From the NCBI GenBank assembly GCA_947589195.1, contig CANPZX010000010.1, positions 1 through 33,705 of the forward strand: a stretch of DNA of 33,705 nucleotides, read 5' to 3'. Each line of letters opens with the position of its first letter. Position 1 is the stretch's first letter. The translations under genes and the position numbers were made by a program. The notes beneath the pieces are model-generated. The model had not been told where the DNA came from and made no database searches. It saw only the letters and a program-made list of their open reading frames with translations. This DNA comes from an uncultured Bacilli bacterium. Lineage in GTDB: Bacteria > Bacillota_I > Bacilli_A > RF39 > UBA660. Positions 17,536-27,189 of this stretch are shown here, piece after piece.

Positions 17536-19274
17536 TAACACAAGCCACCACAATCATCATCGACATCATCACTTAAAACTGGCGCTTTGGCAACACGAAT
17601 AGTAAGCGTTGTTCCCGCAACTATGGTATAACCTTGCGGCCGACTTTGATAGAAGATAGCCCCATCGGCATATTCATCCGTTTCCACTACTTCAGGTTTT
17701 AAAGTAATATTATATTCATCACAGAAAGCTTGAACATCTTCTAAGCTATAAGAACCATCGGTAAAATCAGGATATTCACTGACAATATCGGGAATATAAA
17801 GAGTTATGGTATCACCCACAGATAACTTTTCCCCACTGGCTACAGATTGCTCAATAATTTCGCCATCTTTCGCGCTTTCGACTTCTTCCACATCTTTTTT
17901 CTCAATTAAAACTTGTAAACCTAAAGCTTCTAGAGCGCCTTTAATTTCTAGATAATTCTTTCCTACATAATTTTCAATCGTTATTTTCGTATCCCCTAGT
18001 GAGACATAAAGCGTCACCACCGTATTTTTTGTTCTTTTACTATCGGCCGCGGGATTGGTTTTAATAACTCTTCCTTCCGCGATCGTACTTGAAGGTTGTT
18101 CTTGTTGTTCATCACTTACTTGAAAACCTTTTTCTTGTAATAAATTAATAGCTTCATTAATTGTTAAATTACTTACATCGGGAACGATTATTTCTTTTTC
18201 CGTTGTAATAATTGGTATTAAAACCACAATCGAAGTAATTACCACAATTAATCCCGTAAAAATGGAAGCTAATATTAATAATAATTTATTTTGTTTCTTT
18301 AAATCATCTTTCGTAATTTGCTTAGCTATAGGATCTTCACCACTTTCTTTATCTTTTTTAAGGGCACTATCTTGGAGCATTTTCGTCACTTTAGTTTCAT
18401 CAAAATTATTCTCGGAATATTTTAAAGTTAACATTGGTTCATGCAGACGATTTTCTTCTAAACAGGTTTTTAAATCTTCATGCATTTCTCTAGCATCAGC
18501 ATATCTATTTTTGGGATTTTTCGCGGTAGCTTTCGTAATAATGTTAACAATACTATTGGGAATATTCGGAAGTTCTTCTTTAATATTAGGAATAGGTTCT
18601 TTTAAATGTTTTAAAGCTATTTCGACTGCATTTTCTCCGCGATAAGGTAAATTACCAGTTAATAACTCATACATTAAAATGCCCATTGAATAAATATCAC
18701 TTTGTAAACTAGAACCTTTACCACTAGCTTGCTCAGGAGGAATATAATGAACACTTCCCATTACCGAATTAGTTTGGGTTAACTGGGTGGCATTCATAGC
18801 CATCGCAATACCAAAATCCGTGATTTTAACTAACCCATTTTCTAAAATCATAATATTTTGGGGTTTAATATCGCGATGGATTATATAAGAATCATGGGCA
18901 ACACTCATTCCATCAGTTATTTGGAGCATTATATCTATTACTTCGGTCGTTGTCAGTTTCCCCCGTTTTTTTAGTAAATCTTTTAAATGTTTACCTTCTA
19001 TATATTCCATGACAATATAATAATCGCCATTATCTTCCCCGACATCATACACTTCAACAATATTCGGATGATTAAGACTACTAGCCGCTAAGGCTTCTCT
19101 TTGGAACCGCCGCACAAATTTTTCATCAGTTGCTAAATCTCCTCGTAAAATCTTAACTGCCACATTGCGATCTAAAATCGTATCATATGCTAAATAAACG
19201 TTAGCCATCCCGCCTTCGCCAATACTTTTAATTATTTGGTATCGATTACTAATCTTTTGCCCTTTCATTATCAT
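17535..19274 (-). CDS. prkC: PASTA-domain Ser/Thr protein kinase
   Basis: Kinase domain (GEGGMANVYLAYD, HRDIKPQN, DFGIA), one TM segment, PASTA-like repeats. Confidence 0.95.
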   Translation of the reverse strand: MIMKGQKISNRYQIIKSIGEGGMANVYLAYDTILDRNVAVKILRGDLATDEKFVRRFQREALAASSLNHPNIVEVYDVGEDNGDYYIVMEYIEGKHLKDLLKKRGKLTTTEVIDIMLQITDGMSVAHDSYIIHRDIKPQNIMILENGLVKITDFGIAMAMNATQLTQTNSVMGSVHYIPPEQASGKGSSLQSDIYSMGILMYELLTGNLPYRGENAVEIALKHLKEPIPNIKEELPNIPNSIVNIITKATAKNPKNRYADAREMHEDLKTCLEENRLHEPMLTLKYSENNFDETKVTKMLQDSALKKDKESGEDPIAKQITKDDLKKQNKLLLILASIFTGLIVVITSIVVLIPIITTEKEIIVPDVSNLTINEAINLLQEKGFQVSDEQQEQPSSTIAEGRVIKTNPAADSKRTKNTVVTLYVSLGDTKITIENYVGKNYLEIKGALEALGLQVLIEKKDVEEVESAKDGEIIEQSVASGEKLSVGDTITLYIPDIVSEYPDFTDGSYSLEDVQAFCDEYNITLKPEVVETDEYADGAIFYQSRPQGYTIVAGTTLTIRVAKAPVLSDDVDDDCGGLC

Positions 19275-20020
19275 TCTTTTTCACCACTTTCTTTAAGCAT
19301 TAAATAAGCAATTGAGATATTATCCTGACCACCACGAGCATTACATTTTCTTACTAATTTAATAACTTTTTCTTCCACTTCTAACGTATTATCATTTAAC
19401 ACATTTTCAATTTGTTCATCTGTTAACATATTAGTTAAACCATCACTACATAATAAAATAGCATCAATTGTTAAATCTACATCAAAGATATCTAAATCAA
19501 TCTTTTCCATCGCTCCTAAAGCTTTCATTAAGACATTTTTCTTTGGATGATTTCGGGCTTCTTCTTCAGTTAAATCTCCCGCTTTAACAAGTAAATTTAC
19601 TAAAGTATGATCATGGGTCACTTTATGTAAATGACCATTTTTTAAAACATATCCTCGGGAATCTCCAATATTACCAAATATTAGATATTCTTTAGTTAAA
19701 AGCGCAATTACTAAAGTAGTTCCTAACCCAGTTGAATTAGGATTATTATTAGCATACTCAATTATTTCATTATTTATTTCATTAACATTATCATTAAGCC
19801 AATTAACTGCATCTAATTTTGAACCAATGGAAGCTACTTTACTAAATCTTTTACCTAAATGCGCAACAGCTAAACTAGAAGCCACTTCTCCAGCCCGATG
19901 ACCACCCATGCCATCAGCGACAATTAACAAATATTCATTACTAGCATTTTTTAAAATTGTCACACTATCTTCATTATGACTTCTTACTCTTCCGGTATCC
20001 GTTAAATAAAATGATTTCAC
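19271..20020 (-). CDS. prpC: PP2C-family Ser/Thr phosphatase
   Basis: VADGMGGHRAGEVAS, GDSRGYV, LLCSDGLTNM, GGQDNISI; overlaps prkC. Confidence 0.95.
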   Translation of the reverse strand: MKSFYLTDTGRVRSHNEDSVTILKNASNEYLLIVADGMGGHRAGEVASSLAVAHLGKRFSKVASIGSKLDAVNWLNDNVNEINNEIIEYANNNPNSTGLGTTLVIALLTKEYLIFGNIGDSRGYVLKNGHLHKVTHDHTLVNLLVKAGDLTEEEARNHPKKNVLMKALGAMEKIDLDIFDVDLTIDAILLCSDGLTNMLTDEQIENVLNDNTLEVEEKVIKLVRKCNARGGQDNISIAYLMLKESGEKE

Positions 20021-21051
20021 TATTCCACCTCTTTACTTCTTAATTGCCCACAAGCAGCAGAAATTTTACTGCCAAACTCTTTTCTAATTGTCACATTAAT
20101 TTTATTATTTTTTAAAGTTTCACAAAACTCACTAATTGTTTTAGGATCACTTTTTTTATATTCTAAATGATTTGTTTCATTATATGGGATTAGGTTAACA
20201 TAAATGTTTAACCCTTTTAAAAGATTAGCTAATTCTAAAGCACACTCTTTACTATCATTTACCCCTTTTAGCATAACATATTCTATCGTTACCCGTCTAT
20301 TAGTTCTTGCAATATAATCCTTAATTGCTGTCAATAATTGACTAATATTATACACATTATTTACTTTCATTATCTTAGAACGTAAATTATCATTCGGAGC
20401 ATGCAAAGAAATAGCTAGGTTTATTTGTAAATCTTTATTCATTAAATCATATATTTTAGGAACTAACCCACTAGTTGATAAAGTAATATGACGAATACCT
20501 ATTGCTAAACCTTTAGCATCATTAATTATATTTATAAAGTTCATTACATTATCAAAATTATCTAAAGGTTCACCGATACCCATAATTACGACACTAGATA
20601 TTCTTAATTTTAAATCAGCTTCAATTTCTAATATTTGGCTGACCATTTCAAAAGTCTCTAAATTCCGGACTTTTTTAAGGCGCCCACTTTCACAAAAAGA
20701 ACAACCCATATTGCACCCAACTTGACTAGAAACACACAAACTATTACCATAATCATGAAACATCACAACAGCCTCAATATAGTTTTTATCTTCTAATTCA
20801 AATAAGTATTTACGAGTTAAAGTATCGGCTTCTTTTTTTATTATTTTAGGTCTAGCAAATGATAAATCTTCACTTATTTTATCTCTTAAATCTTTTTTTA
20901 AATTACTCCATTCTAAAACATTATTGGATTTTTTTTGATATAACCATTCTAATACTTGAATAGCTTTAAATTTTTTTTCACCTAAATTTTGAAAATAGTT
21001 TTCTAAATCAGTTCGAGTCATCCCATAGATATTTTGCATAATCTTCACCAC
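20020..21051 (-). CDS. rlmN: 23S rRNA (adenine2503-C2)-methyltransferase
   Basis: Radical SAM CNMGCSFCESG, MGIGEPLDN, conserved neighbourhood. Confidence 0.95.
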   Translation of the reverse strand: MVKIMQNIYGMTRTDLENYFQNLGEKKFKAIQVLEWLYQKKSNNVLEWSNLKKDLRDKISEDLSFARPKIIKKEADTLTRKYLFELEDKNYIEAVVMFHDYGNSLCVSSQVGCNMGCSFCESGRLKKVRNLETFEMVSQILEIEADLKLRISSVVIMGIGEPLDNFDNVMNFINIINDAKGLAIGIRHITLSTSGLVPKIYDLMNKDLQINLAISLHAPNDNLRSKIMKVNNVYNISQLLTAIKDYIARTNRRVTIEYVMLKGVNDSKECALELANLLKGLNIYVNLIPYNETNHLEYKKSDPKTISEFCETLKNNKINVTIRKEFGSKISAACGQLRSKEVE

Positions 21052-21078
21052 TTTAAGTATATCATAAACTTAAGAAAA

Positions 21079-21104
21079 AAACTTATCGTTTTACAGATAA
21101 GTTT
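21079..21104 (-). terminator. Strong intrinsic terminator after the surface protein gene
   Basis: AAACTTATC-GTTTTACA-GATAAGTTT perfect 9-bp stem, T-rich tail on minus strand. Confidence 0.85.
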
Positions 21105-23055
21105 AAAAGACGAGAACAAGACGGAAACCAAAATATACAGCCGCAGCGCCACTATCCCTACTGAAGTAGAACAGACCCGCATCCGTACCATTCCAGCTAA
21201 TACCACCACGATTCACCCAAAGAGCATCCGAATACATGGGCCATGCACCGTCACTATACCAACTTCCTATTAGTCGAGAATACGGTTTAGCTTCTGCAGT
21301 TGTCCCAATATATTCTATGCTTCTAAATGGTCCCATTTCGTTTGTTGCATCCCCCAAGATAAATTTTGTATAGTCATTTCCATTTGTATTATATGGATAT
21401 ATATCATAATATCTCGAATCTTCTGGTAAAGCTATCCCATCTTTAACTTCACTATTATCAGTATTTTTACCATTAAATCCAGAGTTATTACTAGAATTTA
21501 AACCAGAAGCTAATTTATTTGAGTCAAGAGAATCTTCCATACCTGCCATCACATATTCCCAAGTTCCACCACTCATATCAAAGATTCCACTATAATTATT
21601 GGTGGTAGAAGCAACTACACTTGCAGAATTAAAGTAATTTACATTTACTTCACCATCTGATCCCTTAGTTGCTCCACCATATTCATTACAAGCTTTTGGA
21701 TAAGTCGTGCATGGTTCATTTGTTCCGGTATTTCCCGTTGTAGGAGCATTCTTTGCTGCATATCCCGTTAAATAACTTTCATTATTATTTATCCTTACTT
21801 CTTGTCTACTTCCATAGATACTTTGGCTTAAATAGGCAACTGCTCCCCATTCCGTATTCTTCATCATATGGCTATTTAATTCTTCTTCATAATTTCTGCC
21901 AACGATATAAGCCCGAGAAACTTGTATTCCTCGCCAACTATATACATTGGGTTTAATGATGACATTTTTAGCTTCTTCTATAGCATCATTTTCATCAGTT
22001 GGATTTTTTTGAGCTTCTTCTTTGCTATTTGCTCCTTTATATCCTGTTTCAAACTTTCCTACCCAAATGCCATTTGTATTGAAAGCGGTAAATGCCGGAT
22101 GCGTTAGCCATTTGCCTTTAGTATTTCCCTCGGATTTTTCAGTATCCTTATTTTCAAATACGACTTGAATTGTTTGTACTCTATCTTCTATCTCTTCTGA
22201 TAATTTATCATATTTCTCATCACTAAATATTTTATATCTGTATCTTGGGATCCACACAAAATAACTTTCGATATCATTTTCATTTATTGTTGCTCCTACT
22301 TTCGGAGTTTCAACATTATCATTTAAAATAACTGCATTCGCCCATTCTTGATTAGAGTAATTGTACCATTTTTGATTTAGATCTGCTCTTGTTACTTCTC
22401 CTTTATCATCAACTACTACTGGGATAAGTTTTTCATCAAGGACTGGGTCGGCTCCATTTAAGATATCTTCTTTATATTTGCCTTCAGTTTTTTCTACGGC
22501 TGCTTCAACAGTTATTTTACTTTCAAAGATTTTATTCATTGTTGCCTCGGCAACTTCGATCGTAACACTTTCATCCATCCATAGTCTTACTTCAAAATTT
22601 ATGACTTGGTCTTTTCTTAAATGACCTTCAGCTATCTTATAACTTTCAGCGTGGTCTTCTAAAATACCATCACTTGTTGTATATTCACTTAATAGTTTTG
22701 AATCTTCACTATTTACTTTTAAGGCTATATATTTACTTGCTAATTCATTATCTAATACTTCTAAATTGACTTGATATTTTGTCTCGGCATCACATATATT
22801 TTTTATTGTTAATGTATAAGGAGTCAACTTTTCTCCTTCACTATTTAATATGGGTATTGCTTCTTCTAAATCAATATTATTTCCTTCACTAAATTCTAAT
22901 TTAAAACAATCACTTGCTAATTTATTAGCATCTACTTGAGTAAATGTTGTCTGCCAATAGGCATATGTTACCCCTATTAATAAAGTTATTAAAAGAATTA
23001 TTAAAGATGTAAGGATTACTTTCTTACTCTTAAATAACCCCCCCCCCATTTGCAA
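21103..23055 (-). CDS. Exported surface protein with FGE/C-type-lectin-like C-terminal domain
   Basis: Signal/TM segment VILTSLIILLITLLIGVTYAYWQTTF (SipW-substrate/camelysin-like), FGE-like YSGIFDMSGGTWEYVM, C-terminus WVNRGGISWNGTDAGLFYFSRDSGAAAVYFGFRLVLVF. The ORF caller used TTG at 23055; the best ATG (23065) is out of frame because of a G10 tract. Confidence 0.8.
   Translation of the reverse strand: MQMGGGLFKSKKVILTSLIILLITLLIGVTYAYWQTTFTQVDANKLASDCFKLEFSEGNNIDLEEAIPILNSEGEKLTPYTLTIKNICDAETKYQVNLEVLDNELASKYIALKVNSEDSKLLSEYTTSDGILEDHAESYKIAEGHLRKDQVINFEVRLWMDESVTIEVAEATMNKIFESKITVEAAVEKTEGKYKEDILNGADPVLDEKLIPVVVDDKGEVTRADLNQKWYNYSNQEWANAVILNDNVETPKVGATINENDIESYFVWIPRYRYKIFSDEKYDKLSEEIEDRVQTIQVVFENKDTEKSEGNTKGKWLTHPAFTAFNTNGIWVGKFETGYKGANSKEEAQKNPTDENDAIEEAKNVIIKPNVYSWRGIQVSRAYIVGRNYEEELNSHMMKNTEWGAVAYLSQSIYGSRQEVRINNNESYLTGYAAKNAPTTGNTGTNEPCTTYPKACNEYGGATKGSDGEVNVNYFNSASVVASTTNNYSGIFDMSGGTWEYVMAGMEDSLDSNKLASGLNSSNNSGFNGKNTDNSEVKDGIALPEDSRYYDIYPYNTNGNDYTKFILGDATNEMGPFRSIEYIGTTAEAKPYSRLIGSWYSDGAWPMYSDALWVNRGGISWNGTDAGLFYFSRDSGAAAVYFGFRLVLVF
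23038..23047 (-). repeat. Homopolymeric G10 tract (C10 on + strand) at the 5' end of the surface protein gene
   Basis: Direct count: taaataa-CCCCCCCCCC-attt. Confidence 0.97.
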
Positions 23056-23090
23056 TTTTTTCCATTTTTATCTTCTCCATTCTTATCTAT

Positions 23091-23119
23091 AGTATAAGAT
23101 AAATTAAATTTAATTTCAA
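23091..23119 (-). promoter_or_regulatory. Promoter TTGAAA-17-TATACT of the surface protein gene
   Basis: -35 complement TTTCAA 23114-23119, -10 complement AGTATA 23091-23096; GGAG at 23075-23078, 9 nt before ATG 23065. Confidence 0.75.
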
Positions 23120-23124
23120 TTACT

Positions 23125-23152
23125 AAAAAAGAACTTCACTTGAAATCCTTTT
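23125..23152 (-). terminator. Probable terminator of the 23166-23945 gene
   Basis: Minus strand GGATTTCAAGTGAAGTTCTTTTTT. Confidence 0.55.
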
Positions 23153-23165
23153 TAATAATTATAAA

Positions 23166-23945
23166 TTATTCAATAACATCAAATAAATACATTGAATTTT
23201 TTTTATCATTAACAACACTTTTATTTAATTTTTTACCATTATAAGCATATAACTTATTTTCGTAAATACCAATATGTTCAAAATTATAAGCATTAATATA
23301 ATTTTCCTTATTATTTCTATCTCTTGTTGCATCTCTTACTACTTTAAACTTTTTATTTTCATAATGTAAATCAGTTATTATTAAATCTTTATTTTCCGTT
23401 AAAGTAATAATTCTTAAAATACTTGATATACCATTATCACTATCTTCTTTAAATTCATCATAAACCTCTTTATTAAAATATTTACCATTTTCAATTCCAA
23501 AATAACCATCATTTTTGGCTTCATCAATAGTATATTCTTGAGGAATGAGTTCGATCTTTTTTAAAGAAGTATCGATATCACAAGTATTACCAATAGCATA
23601 GTAAATTGATATTTCATTTAACCATTTTTTCTTAATTTCATAACGACTTACGGTAAAATCTTTTTCTTCATTATAATAATAAGTTTTACCATCACAATTT
23701 ATTTTTTGATATTTACTTAAAAATTTATTAATATCTTTTTGTAATCCCCATTTACTTCTTAAAGTTTGAAATTTAACTTCACTAGCACTTACTTCTTCTT
23801 TAAATTTAACTAAATTAGGAATTTCTAATACTTTTAAACTATCTTTTGTCACATATATTGTTCTTCCTAAAGGGATTTCTAATATTATTAAAACTACCAA
23901 AGCAATCATGGCGATAATAATTAAATATCTGGCTTTAATATTCAT
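23166..23945 (-). CDS. Hypothetical protein with N-terminal membrane anchor
   Basis: YLIIIAMIALVVLIILEIPLG followed by an apparent extracellular domain; no family recognised. Confidence 0.75.
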   Translation of the reverse strand: MNIKARYLIIIAMIALVVLIILEIPLGRTIYVTKDSLKVLEIPNLVKFKEEVSASEVKFQTLRSKWGLQKDINKFLSKYQKINCDGKTYYYNEEKDFTVSRYEIKKKWLNEISIYYAIGNTCDIDTSLKKIELIPQEYTIDEAKNDGYFGIENGKYFNKEVYDEFKEDSDNGISSILRIITLTENKDLIITDLHYENKKFKVVRDATRDRNNKENYINAYNFEHIGIYENKLYAYNGKKLNKSVVNDKKNSMYLFDVIE

Positions 23946-24003
23946 TTAATCCACCCCAAATTTCTAAAAGTATTATAATCATTCTTTTTTTAAAAAGATA
24001 GTC

Positions 24004-25659
24004 TTAATTTAAAATTCGGTTAAATCTTTCGGTAATCCGATCTTTTCCTAAAATTAACATAATATTATAAAGATTTGGTGTATTATCTAAAGTAGTTAGG
24101 GAAATTCGCATTATATTGGTTATATCGATTATACTTCCTTTGTATTTCGTAGGATCTTCTTTATACATTTTGACTTCACTAGCATAACCTAAATTAGTCG
24201 TCATTTCTTTTATTTTATTAAACCATTCTTCTTGGGTATCGGATTCATTAAAGTAATCATTATCTAAATAAGTTTTTAAAACTTTTTTAACTTCTTCTAA
24301 ATTATATTCTTTAAAGTCATAATTTATATCATAAAAATATTCATCATACATATACCAAGTTTTATCTTTAATTTCACTATAATAACTATAATCTTTACGT
24401 GGTTTCTTTTGTTCTCTTTCGATATTATAAATAGCCATCGAATAATCAGGATATTTCTTTAATATTTCATTAAATTCTAAATCATATTTACTACTCCAAT
24501 TAAGTACTTCTTTATATATTTGTTCTTTAGTTAAATGACTTAAATAATTTTTAGATATATTATCTAGTTTATCTAAATCAAATAATGCGCCACTGGCACT
24601 CATTTTTTTAGGTGAAAATTCAAAGTCTGTGAAAGGTGCATCGGGATGTCCTTCTCGCCAAGTTTCATAATTAGAGTTAGCAATGGTCATAATAGCTTCG
24701 ATTACCGCATAAGTTGGATATCCTTTTTCTTCATAAAAACTCATCTTCGCTTCTGGATCATATCTTTTTGATATTTTTCTAATCTTTTCACCATCTTTTT
24801 TCAAGATTAACGGAATATGAATATACTTGGGCATTTTAAAATCAAAAGCTTTAAATAATTCGTAATGAACGGGAATAGAACTAATCCATTCTTGTCCTCG
24901 AACAACGTGTGTTGTCCGCATTAAATGGTCATCAACTAAATGGGCAAAATGATATGTTGGTAAGCCATTTGAAGATTTCATAATGGGAATATCAATGTCA
25001 TTTTCGGGAAATTCTAACTCCCCAAAAGCTAAATCATTAAACTTAAATTTATGATTAAAATCTCCCGTACTTTTAAGTCTAATCGTAAACTTTTCACCAG
25101 ATTCAATTCTTTTGATGGCTTCTTCGACTGGTAAATCCCGATATTTAGCATATCTGCCATAGATGCCTATTCTTCTTTTATCTTTACTTTGGGCTTCTCT
25201 TATCGCATCCATTTCTTCTTGGGTTAAAAAACAAGGATAAGCTTTACCTTCAATTATTAAATGTTTAATAAAAGCATGATATATTTCTTTTCTTTCACTT
25301 TGAATATAAGGTCCATATTCTCCTTTAGTTTCTTTTAAATCTTTATATTCGTATTCATCAGGATTTAAGCCATAAGTAGCCAGAACAGTTCTTATGTACT
25401 CAACTGCTCCTTCAACTTCTCTTGTTTGATCAGTATCTTCATTTCGTAAATAAAATACTCCCTTACTTTGATGAGCTAAAACATAATCAATTAAAGCAGG
25501 CATAAAGTGTCCAATATGCATAAATCCTGTAGGACTAGGAGCAAAACGTGTTACCTTCGCATTCTCTGGTAAATTCCGGGGAGGATATTCTTTTTCATAA
25601 TCTTCGATTGTTTTGGTAATACTCGGAAATATTAAATTAGCTAAATCTTCTCTATTCAT
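24004..25659 (-). CDS. gltX: Glutamate--tRNA ligase
   Basis: RFAPSPTGFMHIGH signature, KISKR in place of KMSKS, class I aaRS layout. Confidence 0.92.
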   Translation of the reverse strand: MNREDLANLIFPSITKTIEDYEKEYPPRNLPENAKVTRFAPSPTGFMHIGHFMPALIDYVLAHQSKGVFYLRNEDTDQTREVEGAVEYIRTVLATYGLNPDEYEYKDLKETKGEYGPYIQSERKEIYHAFIKHLIIEGKAYPCFLTQEEMDAIREAQSKDKRRIGIYGRYAKYRDLPVEEAIKRIESGEKFTIRLKSTGDFNHKFKFNDLAFGELEFPENDIDIPIMKSSNGLPTYHFAHLVDDHLMRTTHVVRGQEWISSIPVHYELFKAFDFKMPKYIHIPLILKKDGEKIRKISKRYDPEAKMSFYEEKGYPTYAVIEAIMTIANSNYETWREGHPDAPFTDFEFSPKKMSASGALFDLDKLDNISKNYLSHLTKEQIYKEVLNWSSKYDLEFNEILKKYPDYSMAIYNIEREQKKPRKDYSYYSEIKDKTWYMYDEYFYDINYDFKEYNLEEVKKVLKTYLDNDYFNESDTQEEWFNKIKEMTTNLGYASEVKMYKEDPTKYKGSIIDITNIMRISLTTLDNTPNLYNIMLILGKDRITERFNRILN

Positions 25660-25660
25660 T

Positions 25661-26272
25661 TTAATCTACAACCTTTACAAAATAAATTCTTTTAACAACT
25701 ATATCTTTAAGTGGTTTATCATTCTCATCTGTTATTACATTAGCAATTGAATCGACAACATCCATTCCGGCGATTACTTTACCAAAAGCCGCATAATTAC
25801 CATCTAAATAAGTACTATCTTCTTGAACAATAAAGAATTGACTACTCCCCGAGTTATAATCATTGGCCCTAGCCATCGAAACTATTCCTCGCTCGTGAGA
25901 TAAGTTATTTTCTACTCCATTACTCTTAAATTCCCCTTTAATGGTTTTAGCTTCTTTTCCAAGCGGGGTTCCATCTCCTGTTTGAATCATAAATCCTTTA
26001 ATAACACGATGAAAGATTACCCCATTATAAAATTCTTCTTTAACTAACTTTTGAAAATTTTTTACACTTAAAGGAGCAATATCGGGATATAATTCGATTA
26101 AGATTTTTCTTTCATCTTCTAATTCTAAAACGACATTATTACTTTTTAAATTAGTTTCTTGATAACTAATATTTTCTAAAGTTTCCACATCTTTTAAAAC
26201 TTCTTTTTCTTTACTACACCCCATAAATAAAATAATCATTAAAATTAAACTAACTATTTTAAATTTTTTCAT
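25661..26272 (-). CDS. Cyclophilin-type peptidyl-prolyl isomerase, lipoprotein
   Basis: Lipobox LFMGC; FHRVIKGFMIQTGDGTPLG, SMARANDYNSGSSQFFI. Confidence 0.92.
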   Translation of the reverse strand: MKKFKIVSLILMIILFMGCSKEKEVLKDVETLENISYQETNLKSNNVVLELEDERKILIELYPDIAPLSVKNFQKLVKEEFYNGVIFHRVIKGFMIQTGDGTPLGKEAKTIKGEFKSNGVENNLSHERGIVSMARANDYNSGSSQFFIVQEDSTYLDGNYAAFGKVIAGMDVVDSIANVITDENDKPLKDIVVKRIYFVKVVD

Positions 26273-26981
26273 AACCTAGTCCTTCCTTTTTTAAAGTTAA
26301 TAAATAATCTTTCATTTCTTTACTAACTCGATAACTATCCCTTATTTTACTGATAGTTTTGTTAAAAGTAAATGAATTTAAAGTATTTTTCTTTAAAAAT
26401 AATAAAGTTTCTTCCGGATATTTAATAAAACACTCACATAATAACCATGAAATAGCCATATTAACATAATAAGCATTCGTATTTAATTTACTTACTTCTT
26501 TAAATATTTTAGATAAATATTCTTTTTTAACATAAAAATTTAAAAGAATTACTAAACCAAAACGAATAGTATATATTTCATTACTTTTTAAATAATTTAA
26601 AAATTTAAAAAACCAATAATCTTGTTCTTGTAAAACTATCTTTAAACTGTGGGCAACAGTATCACAAATAGACCAATTATCAATTAAAGATACATAATTA
26701 TCTAAATATTGAAGTAATAATTCTTTATCTTTTAAAGTAGTTAAAACTAACCCTTTTATCATTACTTCTTCAAAATAAATATTATTACCTAAATTTAAAA
26801 AACTAATAACATCCGTTTTACTTATTTCTCTCGCCATTTTGTGTAAAAAAGGAATTCTTATCCCAATTAATTCATATTTTGAAGAAACAAGTTTTAAAGA
26901 AAAATCGTGATATTTTTCATCTTTTAAACTTGTTAAATATTTTAGATATTCTTGATAAGTTCTTTTATTCCATTTTTTCAT
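26259..26981 (-). CDS. DNA alkylation repair (AlkD-like, HEAT-repeat) protein
   Basis: MKKWNKRTYQEYLKYLTSLKDEKYHDFSLKL...GIRIPFLHKMARE. ATG at 26981 preferred; the track start 27011 overlaps the -10. Confidence 0.8.
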   Translation of the reverse strand: MKKWNKRTYQEYLKYLTSLKDEKYHDFSLKLVSSKYELIGIRIPFLHKMAREISKTDVISFLNLGNNIYFEEVMIKGLVLTTLKDKELLLQYLDNYVSLIDNWSICDTVAHSLKIVLQEQDYWFFKFLNYLKSNEIYTIRFGLVILLNFYVKKEYLSKIFKEVSKLNTNAYYVNMAISWLLCECFIKYPEETLLFLKKNTLNSFTFNKTISKIRDSYRVSKEMKDYLLTLKKEGLGYEKI

Positions 26982-27071
26982 AAACTGCACCTTTGTATAA
27001 GTATTATACAAAATAATTTAATTTTAATAAATAAAAAGAAGCTATCACTAGCATCTTAATTTTCTACATTT

Positions 27072-27160
27072 ATTGCTAAAATTAGAAGTTTAATTCTATC
27101 TTTAGTAATTCTTATCTTCCTATTAATATTATTACTATTTATAGTTTTAAAAAGAAAATC
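27072..27160 (+). pseudogene. Degenerate copy of the small hydrophobic peptide gene found at 33228 and 33606
   Basis: Frame reads IAKIRSLILSLVILIFLLILLLFIVLKRK; aligned ATG is ATT, no GGAGG RBS, no stop at the homologous position. Confidence 0.6.
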
Positions 27161-27189
27161 ATCTAACTTTAACAATAATTTAGGATCTT

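Noticed and set aside
18262-18645. Plus-strand ORF of 127 aa inside prkC
   Set aside because: Antisense shadow ORF of a confident kinase gene.
21034-21273. Plus-strand ORF of 79 aa opposite the surface protein 3' end
   Set aside because: Its openness is explained by the GC-rich variable-region-like sequence on the other strand; it crosses the terminator.
21753-22107. Two plus-strand ORFs (67 and 61 aa) opposite the surface protein gene
   Set aside because: Antisense to a long coherent coding region; no family resemblance.
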